16,613 nucleotides of DNA, taken from NCBI GenBank assembly GCA_944381335.1, contig CALWKT010000065.1, forward strand, positions 1 to 16,613. Reading direction: 5' to 3'. Source of the stretch: an uncultured Christensenellaceae bacterium. GTDB taxonomy: Bacteria > Bacillota_A > Clostridia > Christensenellales > UBA3700. How positions within the stretch are numbered: the first letter of the stretch is position 1; the number at the start of each line of letters is the position of its first letter. The notes below the pieces were generated by a model. It was not told where the DNA came from, did no database searches, and was given only the letters and a program-made list of their open reading frames with translations. Shown here piece by piece: positions 7,597-14,515 of the stretch. A program made the translations under genes and the position numbers.

Positions 7597-8829
7597 TCAG
7601 TCCTCCTTGATGAACTTTTCTATAAGGGCGCAACTGTCGTCGTAATATACGCCGCTCGCCTTGGCGTTATTCTCAGTCATACACGTGAAAGGATTTTCCT
7701 TTTCGTCGTAAGAGCGGTAAAGCACGTAAGGTACGGGATCCGACGTATGCGTTTTGAGTCTGAGCGGCGTCGGATGGTCGGGCGCAATCAGCATACTGAA
7801 GTCGGTTTTCGCCTCTCTCAGCTTTTCCACAATATATTGTACCACAACACCGTCTATCAATTCAACAGATAAAATCTTGTGTTTCAGATCGCCCTGATGT
7901 CCGCATTCGTCGGGCGCTTCCATGTGTACGTAGACGTAATCGCAGTCGTCTTCGAGCAGGGCTTTGACCGCCGCTTCCGCTTTGCCGCGGAAATTGGTCT
8001 CGTAAGTTCCGCACGCGCCTTCCACTTCGATGACCTTCATACCTGCGCCTATGCCGATGCCCTTGATCAGATCGACTGCGCTTATCACCGCGCCTTTCAG
8101 ACCGTACTTTTCTCTGAACGGAGAGAGGGCGGGACGGGTGCCTTCGCCCCACAGCCATATACTGTTGGCGGGGTTCTTGCCCGCTTTGACGCGCGCTACG
8201 TTGACGGGATGGTCCTTGAGCAGTTCGTACGACTTTTTCATCAGAGACAGCATTTCTTCTCCGTAAAGCGCTTTGGGAAGGTATTCCGTCACTTTTTTGT
8301 CAGAAATATCGTGCGGGGGAGTGAACGAGGTGCCCAGACGGGAGTTGTGTCTGACCAGGCAGTGGCGGTAGCTCACGCCGCTGTAAAAGTGCAGGCTGTC
8401 GCTGCCCAGTTTGCTTTGGATGAAGTCGATCAGTTCTTTCGCTTCCGCCGTGGAGATCTCGCCCGCGCTGTAATCGACCATCGTCTTGTTTTCGTAAGGT
8501 TCGTCGTCGGACAGCGTGACGAGGTTGCACCTGATCGCAATGTCGGTGTCTTTCAGGTCAATGCCTATGCTGAGCGCTTCCAGAGGAGAACGGCCGCTGT
8601 AATAGCGTGCGGGGGAGTAGCCCAGCACCGCTAGGTTGGCGACGTCGCTGCCCGGTTTCATGCCTGCGGGCACCGTTCTGACAAGACCCAGTTCCCCCTT
8701 CGCGCACAAGGCGTCGATGTTGGGTTTGCAGGCGACTTCGAGCGGGGTTTTTCCGCCCAGTTCGTCCACAGGGTAATCTGCCATTCCGTCTCCCAGTATC
8801 ACTACGTATTTTTTACGAGAGTCTTTCAT
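7597..8829 (-). CDS. apgM: Cofactor-independent phosphoglycerate mutase, archaeal type (or proposed homoserine kinase)
   Basis: An alkaline-phosphatase-superfamily enzyme, 410 residues, matching the ApgM group rather than the longer (about 510) GpmI. As ApgM it would interconvert 3- and 2-phosphoglycerate through a phosphoserine intermediate with two metal ions. Seen: VVILGDGMAD (metal ligand D14), GSDVANLAVLGY with the serine nucleophile S61, EAPDECGHQGD (D307, H311), and APDHPTP (D351, H352) followed by H361. A bacterial subgroup of this family has been proposed to act as an alternative homoserine kinase; no threonine or homoserine gene is visible nearby, so context does not decide. The ATG follows AAGGA by seven bases. 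A strong promoter lies upstream, and the next gene begins 2 nt after the stop. Confidence 0.88.
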   Translation of the reverse strand: MKDSRKKYVVILGDGMADYPVDELGGKTPLEVACKPNIDALCAKGELGLVRTVPAGMKPGSDVANLAVLGYSPARYYSGRSPLEALSIGIDLKDTDIAIRCNLVTLSDDEPYENKTMVDYSAGEISTAEAKELIDFIQSKLGSDSLHFYSGVSYRHCLVRHNSRLGTSFTPPHDISDKKVTEYLPKALYGEEMLSLMKKSYELLKDHPVNVARVKAGKNPANSIWLWGEGTRPALSPFREKYGLKGAVISAVDLIKGIGIGAGMKVIEVEGACGTYETNFRGKAEAAVKALLEDDCDYVYVHMEAPDECGHQGDLKHKILSVELIDGVVVQYIVEKLREAKTDFSMLIAPDHPTPLRLKTHTSDPVPYVLYRSYDEKENPFTCMTENNAKASGVYYDDSCALIEKFIKED

Positions 8830-8907
8830 TTTCTTTCCTTTTTACGTTTGCCGCCGCGTGCCAGGCGATAGTCCGCGCCTGCGCCGTGCGTAAATATTTG
8901 TTGTTAT

Positions 8908-8936
8908 AGTGTAGCGCGCCTCACGTAAAAAGTCAA
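8908..8936 (-). promoter_or_regulatory. Sigma-A-type promoter of the apgM operon
   Basis: On the minus strand TTGACT (8931-8936), a 17-bp spacer and TACACT (8908-8913). It leaves a leader of roughly 70 nt. The -35 box lies inside the palindrome at 8932-8944. Confidence 0.75.
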
Positions 8937-8944
8937 GCGTTGAC
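8932..8944. promoter_or_regulatory. Palindrome in the divergent promoter region (candidate operator)
   Basis: GTCAA-GCG-TTGAC, perfect 5-bp arms around a 3-bp centre. It covers most of the -35 box of the apgM promoter and lies about 40 bp upstream of the -35 of the glycoside hydrolase promoter. Its short length means chance is possible. Confidence 0.35.
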
Positions 8945-8985
8945 GTGCGCTGCGCTTTTTATGCGCGCGATTATTGAGAAAAGCG

Positions 8986-9014
8986 TTGATAAAAGCGGCG
9001 GAGTATGATACAAT
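8986..9014 (+). promoter_or_regulatory. Sigma-A-type promoter of the glycoside hydrolase gene
   Basis: TTGATA (8986-8991), 17-bp spacer, TACAAT (9009-9014), with TG one base upstream making an extended -10. A direct repeat AAAAGCG occurs at 8979-8985 and 8991-8997, twelve bases apart and straddling the -35; it could be a regulator site. Confidence 0.8.
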
Positions 9015-9038
9015 GTACTGGACGATAAAGGAGGGTTT

Positions 9039-11429
9039 ATGTCTGAAACAGTAAATTTGAATTACGGCTGGAAATACTCCGCCGATTTTAAGCAGGAATA
9101 CACCGCAAAGGATTTCGACGACAAAGCGTTCGAAACCGTCAATATCCCGCACGCAAACAAAGAGATACCTTACAACAACTTCGACGAGGAGATGTACCAG
9201 TTCGTCAGCTGTTACCGCAGAACGCTCGGCGTTCCCGAAAGCTGGAAGGGCAAAAAGCTGATCCTGAGCTTTGAGGCGGTCGCGAACTACGCCGTGGTCT
9301 ACGTCAACGGCAAGGAGGCGTTCTCTCACAAGGGCAGTTATACCGAATTCAACGCGGACATCGCGCCTTTTGTCGAGTACGGCAAGGACAACGTGATCGC
9401 GGTGATGGTAGACAGCACCGAAAGGGCGGAGATCCCTCCGTTCGGCGGCGTGGTGGACTATCTGGTATACGGCGGCATTTACCGCGAAGTATATCTTTAC
9501 GTACACGACGGAGAGTATTGCAGGAATATGCGCCTTACCCCGGTTGACGTGTTGACCGCGCCCAAGCTGGACGTGGAGCTGATCATGACCGGCGACGTGA
9601 AGGACAAGATATCGGTAAAAGTCACGGACGCGGCGGGCGCAGAGATCGCGAGCGCTCAAACGACTGCGGAAAACGGCAAGGCTCACGTCGTGCTGGACTG
9701 CAAGGGCGTAAAGCTGTGGGACGTGGACGACCCCAACCTCTATACCGTGACCGCGACTTTCGGCACCGAGAAGGTCGTCGACAAGACCGGCTTCAGGACC
9801 TGCGAATTCACAAAGAAAGGGTTCTTCCTCAACGGCAAGCTTCTCAAGATCAGAGGGCTGAACCGTCATCAGTCCTATCCTTACGTCGGTTACGCGATGC
9901 CGAGATCGGCGCAGGAAGCGGACGCGGTTTACCTCAGAAACGAACTGGGCGTCAACCTGGCGCGCACTTCGCATTATCCCAACAGCAAGCACTTCCTGAA
10001 CAAGTGCGACGAACTGGGGCTCATGGTGTTCACCGAGATCCCCGGCTGGCAGTACGTCAGCAAGGACAACGAGTGGAGAGAGATGTGCCTTCAGCACGTC
10101 CGCGAGATGATAGACCAGGATTATAACCATCCTTCCATAATCCTGTGGGGCGTCAGGATCAACGAGTCCGGCGACGACGACGAACTTTACACCAAGACGA
10201 ATGCGCTCGCTCATTCTCTCGACAAGACGAGACAGACGGGCGGCGTCAGATGCATACCCAGAAGCCATCTGCTCGAGGACGTCTACACTTATAACGACTT
10301 CATACACTCGGGCGGCGGAATAAGGCTTCTGCCCAAGTTCATAGTCGCGGGCAACGTGCCCTATCTCGTAACCGAGCACAACGGGCATATGTTCCCGACC
10401 AAGACGTTCGACCACGAAAAGAAGAGACAGGAACACGCGATACGCCATGCGCGCGTGCTGGACAAGATGTACGGCGCGAACGGTACCAGCGGCGCGATCG
10501 GCTGGTGTATGAGCGACTACAACACGCACAAGGACTTCGGCAGCGGCGACAAGATCTGCTATCACGGCGTGTCCGATATGTTCCGCATAGACAAGCTTGC
10601 GGCAAAGGTTTACAGGATGCAGGGCGACAAACCCGTTCTCGAGATATCTTCAAACATGGAGATAGGAGACGTGGCGGGAGGTCAGGTGGGAACGGTCTAT
10701 ATGTTCACCAACTGTCCCAAGGTAAGGATGTACAAGAACGGCGTGCTGATCAACACGTTCGACATGATAGACGAGTGGGGCAAGTGCAAGGAGTTCAGAA
10801 ATATTCCCGTGCCGCCCGTGCCGCTCGACGACGTGATCGGCGATCAGCTTGAAAAGGACGAGCAGTACAAGTTCAGCAAGCGCGACGCGGCGCAGCTCAA
10901 GAAGGCGCTTCTCGCAGTCAAGAAGTACGGTACGTTCGGCGGCATATTCCGTCATCCGCTTATTCTTGTCAAGAGCCTGATCAAGTACAAACTGTCCGTC
11001 GACAGCATCACGATGCTTTTCGGCAAGTACGTTACAAGCTGGGGAGGCAAGCAGGTCACGTATAAATTCGAAGGTCTGGATCAGGACGGCAAAGTCGTCG
11101 TTACGACTGAGAAAGGTTCCGTTTTCAAGGCGAGCCTTTTCGCAAAAGCGGACAGCGACAAACTGGTGGAGGACGAGACGTACGACGTGACCAGGATCGT
11201 TCTGAAAGCGGTCTCCCAGTGCGGCAACGTACTGCCTTACGACAACACCGCGATCGAGATAAAGACCACCGGTCCGATAGAGGTCATAGGCGAGAAAAAC
11301 GTCGCGCTGATAGGCGGTCAGAGAGGCGTCTGGATCAAGACGACGGGCAAGAGCGGCAAAGCGACCGTCACTTTCTCAGCAGGCAAACTCGGAGAAAAGA
11401 CGCTTGAATTCGAGGTCGTCAAGAAGTAA
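9039..11429 (+). CDS. Family 2 glycoside hydrolase (beta-galactosidase-like), cytoplasmic
   Basis: 796 residues. Retaining GH2 enzymes release beta-linked galactose, glucuronate or mannose from glycosides. Domain order: jelly-roll sugar-binding domain (about 1-160, with VNG at 89-91), immunoglobulin-like domain (about 165-255), TIM-barrel from about 260. Seen: NRHQSYP (275-281), acid/base glutamate in WGVRINES (E376), and probable nucleophile E446 in VTEHNGHMFP. A beta C-terminal region (about 535-796) is interrupted by a lysine-rich, probably helical insert (about 596-668). There is no signal peptide, so the substrate must be imported; the MFS gene downstream is a natural partner. The ATG follows AAGGAGGG. 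Galactosidase versus glucuronidase activity cannot be settled here. Confidence 0.9.
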   Translation: MSETVNLNYGWKYSADFKQEYTAKDFDDKAFETVNIPHANKEIPYNNFDEEMYQFVSCYRRTLGVPESWKGKKLILSFEAVANYAVVYVNGKEAFSHKGSYTEFNADIAPFVEYGKDNVIAVMVDSTERAEIPPFGGVVDYLVYGGIYREVYLYVHDGEYCRNMRLTPVDVLTAPKLDVELIMTGDVKDKISVKVTDAAGAEIASAQTTAENGKAHVVLDCKGVKLWDVDDPNLYTVTATFGTEKVVDKTGFRTCEFTKKGFFLNGKLLKIRGLNRHQSYPYVGYAMPRSAQEADAVYLRNELGVNLARTSHYPNSKHFLNKCDELGLMVFTEIPGWQYVSKDNEWREMCLQHVREMIDQDYNHPSIILWGVRINESGDDDELYTKTNALAHSLDKTRQTGGVRCIPRSHLLEDVYTYNDFIHSGGGIRLLPKFIVAGNVPYLVTEHNGHMFPTKTFDHEKKRQEHAIRHARVLDKMYGANGTSGAIGWCMSDYNTHKDFGSGDKICYHGVSDMFRIDKLAAKVYRMQGDKPVLEISSNMEIGDVAGGQVGTVYMFTNCPKVRMYKNGVLINTFDMIDEWGKCKEFRNIPVPPVPLDDVIGDQLEKDEQYKFSKRDAAQLKKALLAVKKYGTFGGIFRHPLILVKSLIKYKLSVDSITMLFGKYVTSWGGKQVTYKFEGLDQDGKVVVTTEKGSVFKASLFAKADSDKLVEDETYDVTRIVLKAVSQCGNVLPYDNTAIEIKTTGPIEVIGEKNVALIGGQRGVWIKTTGKSGKATVTFSAGKLGEKTLEFEVVKK

Positions 11430-11459
11430 TCAATACCGCGTTTAATCGACACGGGCGCC

Positions 11460-11490
11460 AAAATCCCTTGCTTTACGGCAGGGGATTTTT
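11460..11490 (+). terminator. Intrinsic terminator after the glycoside hydrolase
   Basis: 12-bp stem AAAATCCCTTGC / GCAGGGGATTTT (one T-G wobble), 6-base loop TTTACG, with the T-run forming the end of the stem and its tail. It lies 30 bp after the stop codon and separates this gene from the transporter transcript. Confidence 0.87.
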
Positions 11491-11604
11491 ATGCGGTTTT
11501 TCTTTCTGACAATAAAGGACGGCGCGCCGCGCGTTGGAATTCATCCGGTTTTCCGGGAGTTTAAAGACCTGAAAGGAAAGCGCGTCTGAAACCGCCCGGG
11601 GGTA

Positions 11605-11633
11605 TTGAAAAACCGCGTGCAAAGGTATATAAT
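11605..11633 (+). promoter_or_regulatory. Sigma-A-type promoter of the MFS transporter
   Basis: TTGAAA (11605-11610), 17-bp spacer, consensus TATAAT (11628-11633), 23 bp before the start codon, giving a short leader. Confidence 0.8.
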
Positions 11634-11656
11634 AATATAAACCGGAGGTGAGACGT

Positions 11657-13051
11657 ATGAGTGGTAAAAATTCTTCTCAGGGGGCAAAACTGGGCGCCAG
11701 AGTGTGGGCGAGCATTGTGCTGTTCGGTCTTGTGGGGCAGATAGCCTGGATGGTGGAGAATATGTATCTCAACGTCTATCTTTACAAGACGGTCACTTAC
11801 GATCTGAACGCTACGAGCGCCATGGTCGCTTCAAGCGCGGTCGTCGCCACGGTCGTCACTCTGCTTGCCGGAGGACTTTCAGACAGAGTGGGCAGGCGCA
11901 AACTGTTCATCAGTATCGGTTACATATTCTGGGGCGTCAGCGTTTTCGCGTTTGCGCTGATAACGAAAGAAAATTCAGAGAAGCTTTTCCCGTCTGCCAA
12001 CGCGGTCGCGCTGACGACGGTGATGATAATCGTGATGGACTGCCTGATGACCGCGATAGGATCGACGGCGAACGACGCGGCGTTCAACGCGTGGATCACA
12101 GACGTGACGTCGCATGAAAACAGGGCGAAAGCGGAGGGCGTGTTGCAGGTCATGCCGCTTGCCGCGCTTCTCGTCATATTCGGCGTCTTCGATTCTTTCA
12201 CACAGAAAGGGCAATGGATGTTGTTCTTCGGCGTACTCGGCGCGATAACCACCGTCATGGGCGTTGCGGGACTCTTCCTTCTCAAGGACAGCCCTGATCT
12301 TCAGCCTAAACGCGGCAATTTTTTCAAAGAACTCGGTTACGGTTTTCGCCCGTCCGTCGTAAAGAAAAACCGCGATCTGTATCTGATATACGTTGCGATA
12401 TGCATCATCGGGATCGCCAACAATATATATATGACCTATCTTATCATATACGTCGAATATTTCCTCGGGATAAAAGACTACGTGCTTATGCTCGGCGCGA
12501 TACTCGTGCTTTCGGCGGTGTTCAGCGTACTGTTCGGCTTCCTGCGCGGCAAGATACCTCTCAGGATATTGCTCCCTACGTCGTTGCTGATATATACGGC
12601 GGGCGGGTTGATGATGTTTTTTGCGCGAAACATCTGGTTCGTCTCGGTTGCCGGCATAATCATGATGACCGGATACCTGTGGGAGATGTCACTTCTTTCC
12701 GCGTGTATGAGAGACAATACTCCCTCTGACAAAGTGGGGCATTTCCAGGGAATAAGAATGGTTTTCAGCGTGCTGATCCCGATGTGCGTGGGTCCGTTCA
12801 TCGGCGCGTACGTAAGCTCGACAAGCAACGGCGTTTACGTTGACCCGACCACAGGCGTCGAACAGCCCGTGCCGACCAACTACATATTCCTCGCCGCTGT
12901 CATAGTCAATATTCTGATAATCATCCCCGCCGCGTTCATGCTTTTCAAGAGTATGAAGAAGGAACCCGAACAGGAAATAGTAATAGAGGGTACGCCGCCC
13001 GCCGAAAATAACGAAAACAGCACCGCAGAAGAAAAAACAAAAGAGGACTGA
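11657..13051 (+). CDS. Major facilitator superfamily transporter, probable glycoside importer
   Basis: 464 residues in the inner membrane, consistent with 12 membrane helices. Seen: MFS motif A, GGLSDRVGRRK, between helices 2 and 3 (residues 72-82), a conserved-looking first helix GLVGQIAWMVENMYLNVYLY (24-43), a central loop near 225-245, and an acidic cytoplasmic tail (about 434-464) rich in E, N and T. The ATG at 11657 is chosen because GGAGGTG lies just before it; the in-frame GTG at 11648 overlaps that ribosome site. Its position after a cytoplasmic GH2 enzyme suggests it imports the enzyme's glycoside substrate, although the two genes have separate promoters. Substrate and coupling ion are unknown. 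No clear intrinsic terminator follows; 13052-13149 has only a bulged stem (CGG-a-CAGA with TCTGCCG) and no T-run. Confidence 0.87.
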   Translation: MSGKNSSQGAKLGARVWASIVLFGLVGQIAWMVENMYLNVYLYKTVTYDLNATSAMVASSAVVATVVTLLAGGLSDRVGRRKLFISIGYIFWGVSVFAFALITKENSEKLFPSANAVALTTVMIIVMDCLMTAIGSTANDAAFNAWITDVTSHENRAKAEGVLQVMPLAALLVIFGVFDSFTQKGQWMLFFGVLGAITTVMGVAGLFLLKDSPDLQPKRGNFFKELGYGFRPSVVKKNRDLYLIYVAICIIGIANNIYMTYLIIYVEYFLGIKDYVLMLGAILVLSAVFSVLFGFLRGKIPLRILLPTSLLIYTAGGLMMFFARNIWFVSVAGIIMMTGYLWEMSLLSACMRDNTPSDKVGHFQGIRMVFSVLIPMCVGPFIGAYVSSTSNGVYVDPTTGVEQPVPTNYIFLAAVIVNILIIIPAAFMLFKSMKKEPEQEIVIEGTPPAENNENSTAEEKTKED

Positions 13052-13149
13052 GCCACGTGGTGTCGGACAGATCGGCTTCGCGGCAACGGGGTTGTCTGCC
13101 GGGTCGGCTTAGCTGAGCGTAAAAGATAATATAAAGGCGTTTCGAATAA

Positions 13150-13178
13150 TTGACATAAGTATCTTGTTATGCTAGACT
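13150..13178 (+). promoter_or_regulatory. Sigma-A-type promoter driving the Mn2+ riboswitch and mntP
   Basis: Consensus TTGACA (13150-13155), 17-bp spacer, TAGACT (13173-13178) with TG one base upstream. Transcription should begin near 13185, at the first base pairs of the riboswitch. Confidence 0.88.
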
Positions 13179-13183
13179 AACAA

Positions 13184-13304
13184 CCGGTGAGGGAGTAGTC
13201 GGCGAAACTCTCGTTATAAGTCAACATACTTGTCTTTCGGGGCATGGCTTATATTAAATGGCAAGACTCACACATAGCACACCCGTACTATGTGTGATTT
13301 TTTT
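13184..13304 (+). ncRNA. yybP-ykoY manganese riboswitch with terminator expression platform
   Basis: Aptamer hallmarks are visible: L1 GGGAGTAG (13191-13198) and the 3' motif GGCAAGAC (13260-13267). Helix P1 is GTGAG (13187-13191) with CTCAC (13267-13271). A long internal helix forms from TATAAGTC (13215-13222) and GGCTTATA (13246-13253). The expression platform is a 10-bp hairpin TCACACATAG (13268-13277) / CTATGTGTGA (13288-13297) followed by seven T's. P1 and the terminator compete for 13268-13271. Known for this class: Mn2+ stabilises the aptamer. Inference: Mn2+ keeps P1 paired, blocks the terminator and turns mntP on. The mntP gene starts 27 bp downstream. Confidence 0.92.
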
Positions 13305-13330
13305 ATTGCACGGTACGAAAGAGAGGGATT

Positions 13331-13915
13331 ATGTCAATTTGGGATATCATCGTGATAGCTTTCGGAGTGTCGGCGGACGCTTTCGCGGTCTCCATGTGCA
13401 AAGGCGTGGAGATGAAGAAATTCATCTGGAAATACGCGCTTCTGATCGCGCTTTTCTTCGGCGGCTTCCAGGTGCTTATGCCGGTCGTCGGCTGGGCGGC
13501 AGGCTCGCTGTTTGAAAAATACATCACCGCTTTCGATCACTGGATTGCGTTCGGGCTTCTTCTGCTCCTCGGCGGAAAAATGGTTTACGACGGCTTTTTC
13601 GATAAGGAAAAGGAAGGGGAGGAGAAAGAGGACAAACCTCTTAAACTCGGCTTCGTGACCTTGCTTATTATGGCGGTCGCTACCAGTATAGACGCGCTTG
13701 CGGTCGGCGTCACGTTCGCGTTCCTTCAGGTAAACGTCTGGCTCGCCGTCTCGATAATCGGCGCAACGACCTTCACGTGCAGTCTTATCGGCGTCGGCAT
13801 AGGAATAAAAGTGGGGGATAAGTTCAAGAACAAAGCGGAGATTTTCGGCGGCGTCATCCTGATCCTTCTCGGCGTGAAGATACTTCTGGAACACCTCGGG
13901 GTCATAAATTTCTGA
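13331..13915 (+). CDS. mntP: Manganese efflux pump MntP
   Basis: 194 residues, six predicted membrane helices; exports Mn2+ to prevent its build-up. Seen: two-fold pseudo-repeat with the transport aspartates, SADAFAVSMCKG (D16) near the N-terminus and ATSIDALAVGVTFAFL (D121) in the second half, and a charged loop DKEKEGEEKEDK (91-102) between the halves. GAGAGGG lies three bases before the ATG. It is the only gene behind the yybP-ykoY riboswitch, which agrees with the known pairing of this RNA class with Mn2+ exporters. No other manganese gene is adjacent, although the PepV-type dipeptidase may use Mn2+. Confidence 0.96.
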   Translation: MSIWDIIVIAFGVSADAFAVSMCKGVEMKKFIWKYALLIALFFGGFQVLMPVVGWAAGSLFEKYITAFDHWIAFGLLLLLGGKMVYDGFFDKEKEGEEKEDKPLKLGFVTLLIMAVATSIDALAVGVTFAFLQVNVWLAVSIIGATTFTCSLIGVGIGIKVGDKFKNKAEIFGGVILILLGVKILLEHLGVINF

Positions 13916-13957
13916 CGGAGAGGGGAAATCGATAATAATATCAACCGTATTGAAAAT

Positions 13958-13985
13958 GAGCGGAGATCTTCAAAAGTCTCCGCTC
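13958..13985. terminator. Hairpin between convergent mntP and GNAT genes, probable terminator
   Basis: 9-bp stem GAGCGGAGA / TCTCCGCTC with three further pairs possible inside past a bulged T. Neither side has a full T-run: the plus strand continues GTGATATATT and the minus strand ATTTTC. It lies in the short gap between convergent stops, as a shared terminator would. Confidence 0.5.
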
Positions 13986-14008
13986 GTGATATATTAATTA
14001 ACTGAAAA

Positions 14009-14455
14009 TCATTTTAATTTTTTGAAGAGACAGGCGCTCCAGAAATCCATCCCTAGTTCGTCCACGTAAAAATGAAGGATCGCACGGAAATTTTTGGTTG
14101 CCGTACAAAGCATGATAAGGCTTACGTCGGACGAAACCGCCTTTTCGGCATACTTGAACAACTTCTTGCCGATCCTGCAATTACGGTATTGCGGTTTAAC
14201 GTACAACTCGTCGATCTCGAAATATTCGGTTCCCGCTTTATAAACACAGGTATCTTGTCCGGCTGTAATGTTATGTCCGAATAAATATCCGCAGATCAGA
14301 TCGCCGTCAGTCGCAACGAATATCCTTTTTCCTTTGAATTCATCCGAAGCGTTTTTTCGATATCCGTAACAAGAATTTTCTTGCTCCCAATCTTCTGAAA
14401 GCGCGATCAATTCAGCCGCGACGGATTCAGAAAGTTCGATTTCTTTTATAAGCAT
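14009..14455 (-). CDS. GNAT-family N-acetyltransferase
   Basis: 148 residues from the ATG at 14455; a GTG at 14464 would add three residues but overlaps the only ribosome-site-like sequence (GGTG, seven bases before the ATG). GNAT enzymes move an acetyl group from acetyl-CoA to an amine. Seen: FEIDELYVKPQYRNCRIGKKLFKYAEK, the motif A/acetyl-CoA loop (RNCRIG corresponds to R-x-x-G-x-G/A with the last position altered), and FYVDELGMDFWSACLFKKL at the end, the usual final strands. The gene looks more AT-rich than its neighbours, which could mean recent acquisition but was not measured. It converges with mntP. Substrate unknown. Confidence 0.83.
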   Translation of the reverse strand: MLIKEIELSESVAAELIALSEDWEQENSCYGYRKNASDEFKGKRIFVATDGDLICGYLFGHNITAGQDTCVYKAGTEYFEIDELYVKPQYRNCRIGKKLFKYAEKAVSSDVSLIMLCTATKNFRAILHFYVDELGMDFWSACLFKKLK

Positions 14456-14469
14456 TGTTTTCACCGAAT

Positions 14470-14501
14470 TTTAATAAATTTTTGCGCCCGTGTTTATTAA
14501 A
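14470..14501. repeat. AT-rich inverted repeat between birA and the GNAT gene
   Basis: TTTAATAAA (14470-14478) and TTTATTAAA (14493-14501) are perfect 9-bp inverted copies 14 bp apart. They sit in the 60-bp gap upstream of the GNAT start and downstream of birA. This could be a regulator site or part of a weak terminator for birA; AT-rich arms make chance more likely. Confidence 0.4.
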
Positions 14502-14515
14502 CGCTGTTTTTTCGT

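Noticed and set aside
7595..7633. Longer start for the membrane protein (13 extra residues)
   Set aside because: The extra part overlaps the mutase gene and has no ribosome site, while the ATG at 7594 has a strong AAGGAGG at good spacing.
7879..8634. 251-residue plus-strand frame opposite apgM
   Set aside because: Antisense to a gene with conserved active-site residues; no supporting ribosome site or motif.
8904..10565. 553-residue open frame on the minus strand opposite the glycoside hydrolase
   Set aside because: It is fully antisense to a gene with clear GH2 catalytic motifs. The translation is arginine- and valine-rich without domain motifs and has no ribosome site; it reflects codon bias of the real gene.
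13052..13149. tRNA, small RNA or terminator after the MFS gene
   Set aside because: No T-loop GTTCGA-type sequence or cloverleaf is visible. The only stem is bulged and lacks a following T-run.
14456..14464. GTG start for the GNAT gene at 14464
   Set aside because: It would use up the only ribosome-site-like GGTG; the ATG at 14455 places that sequence at a normal distance.
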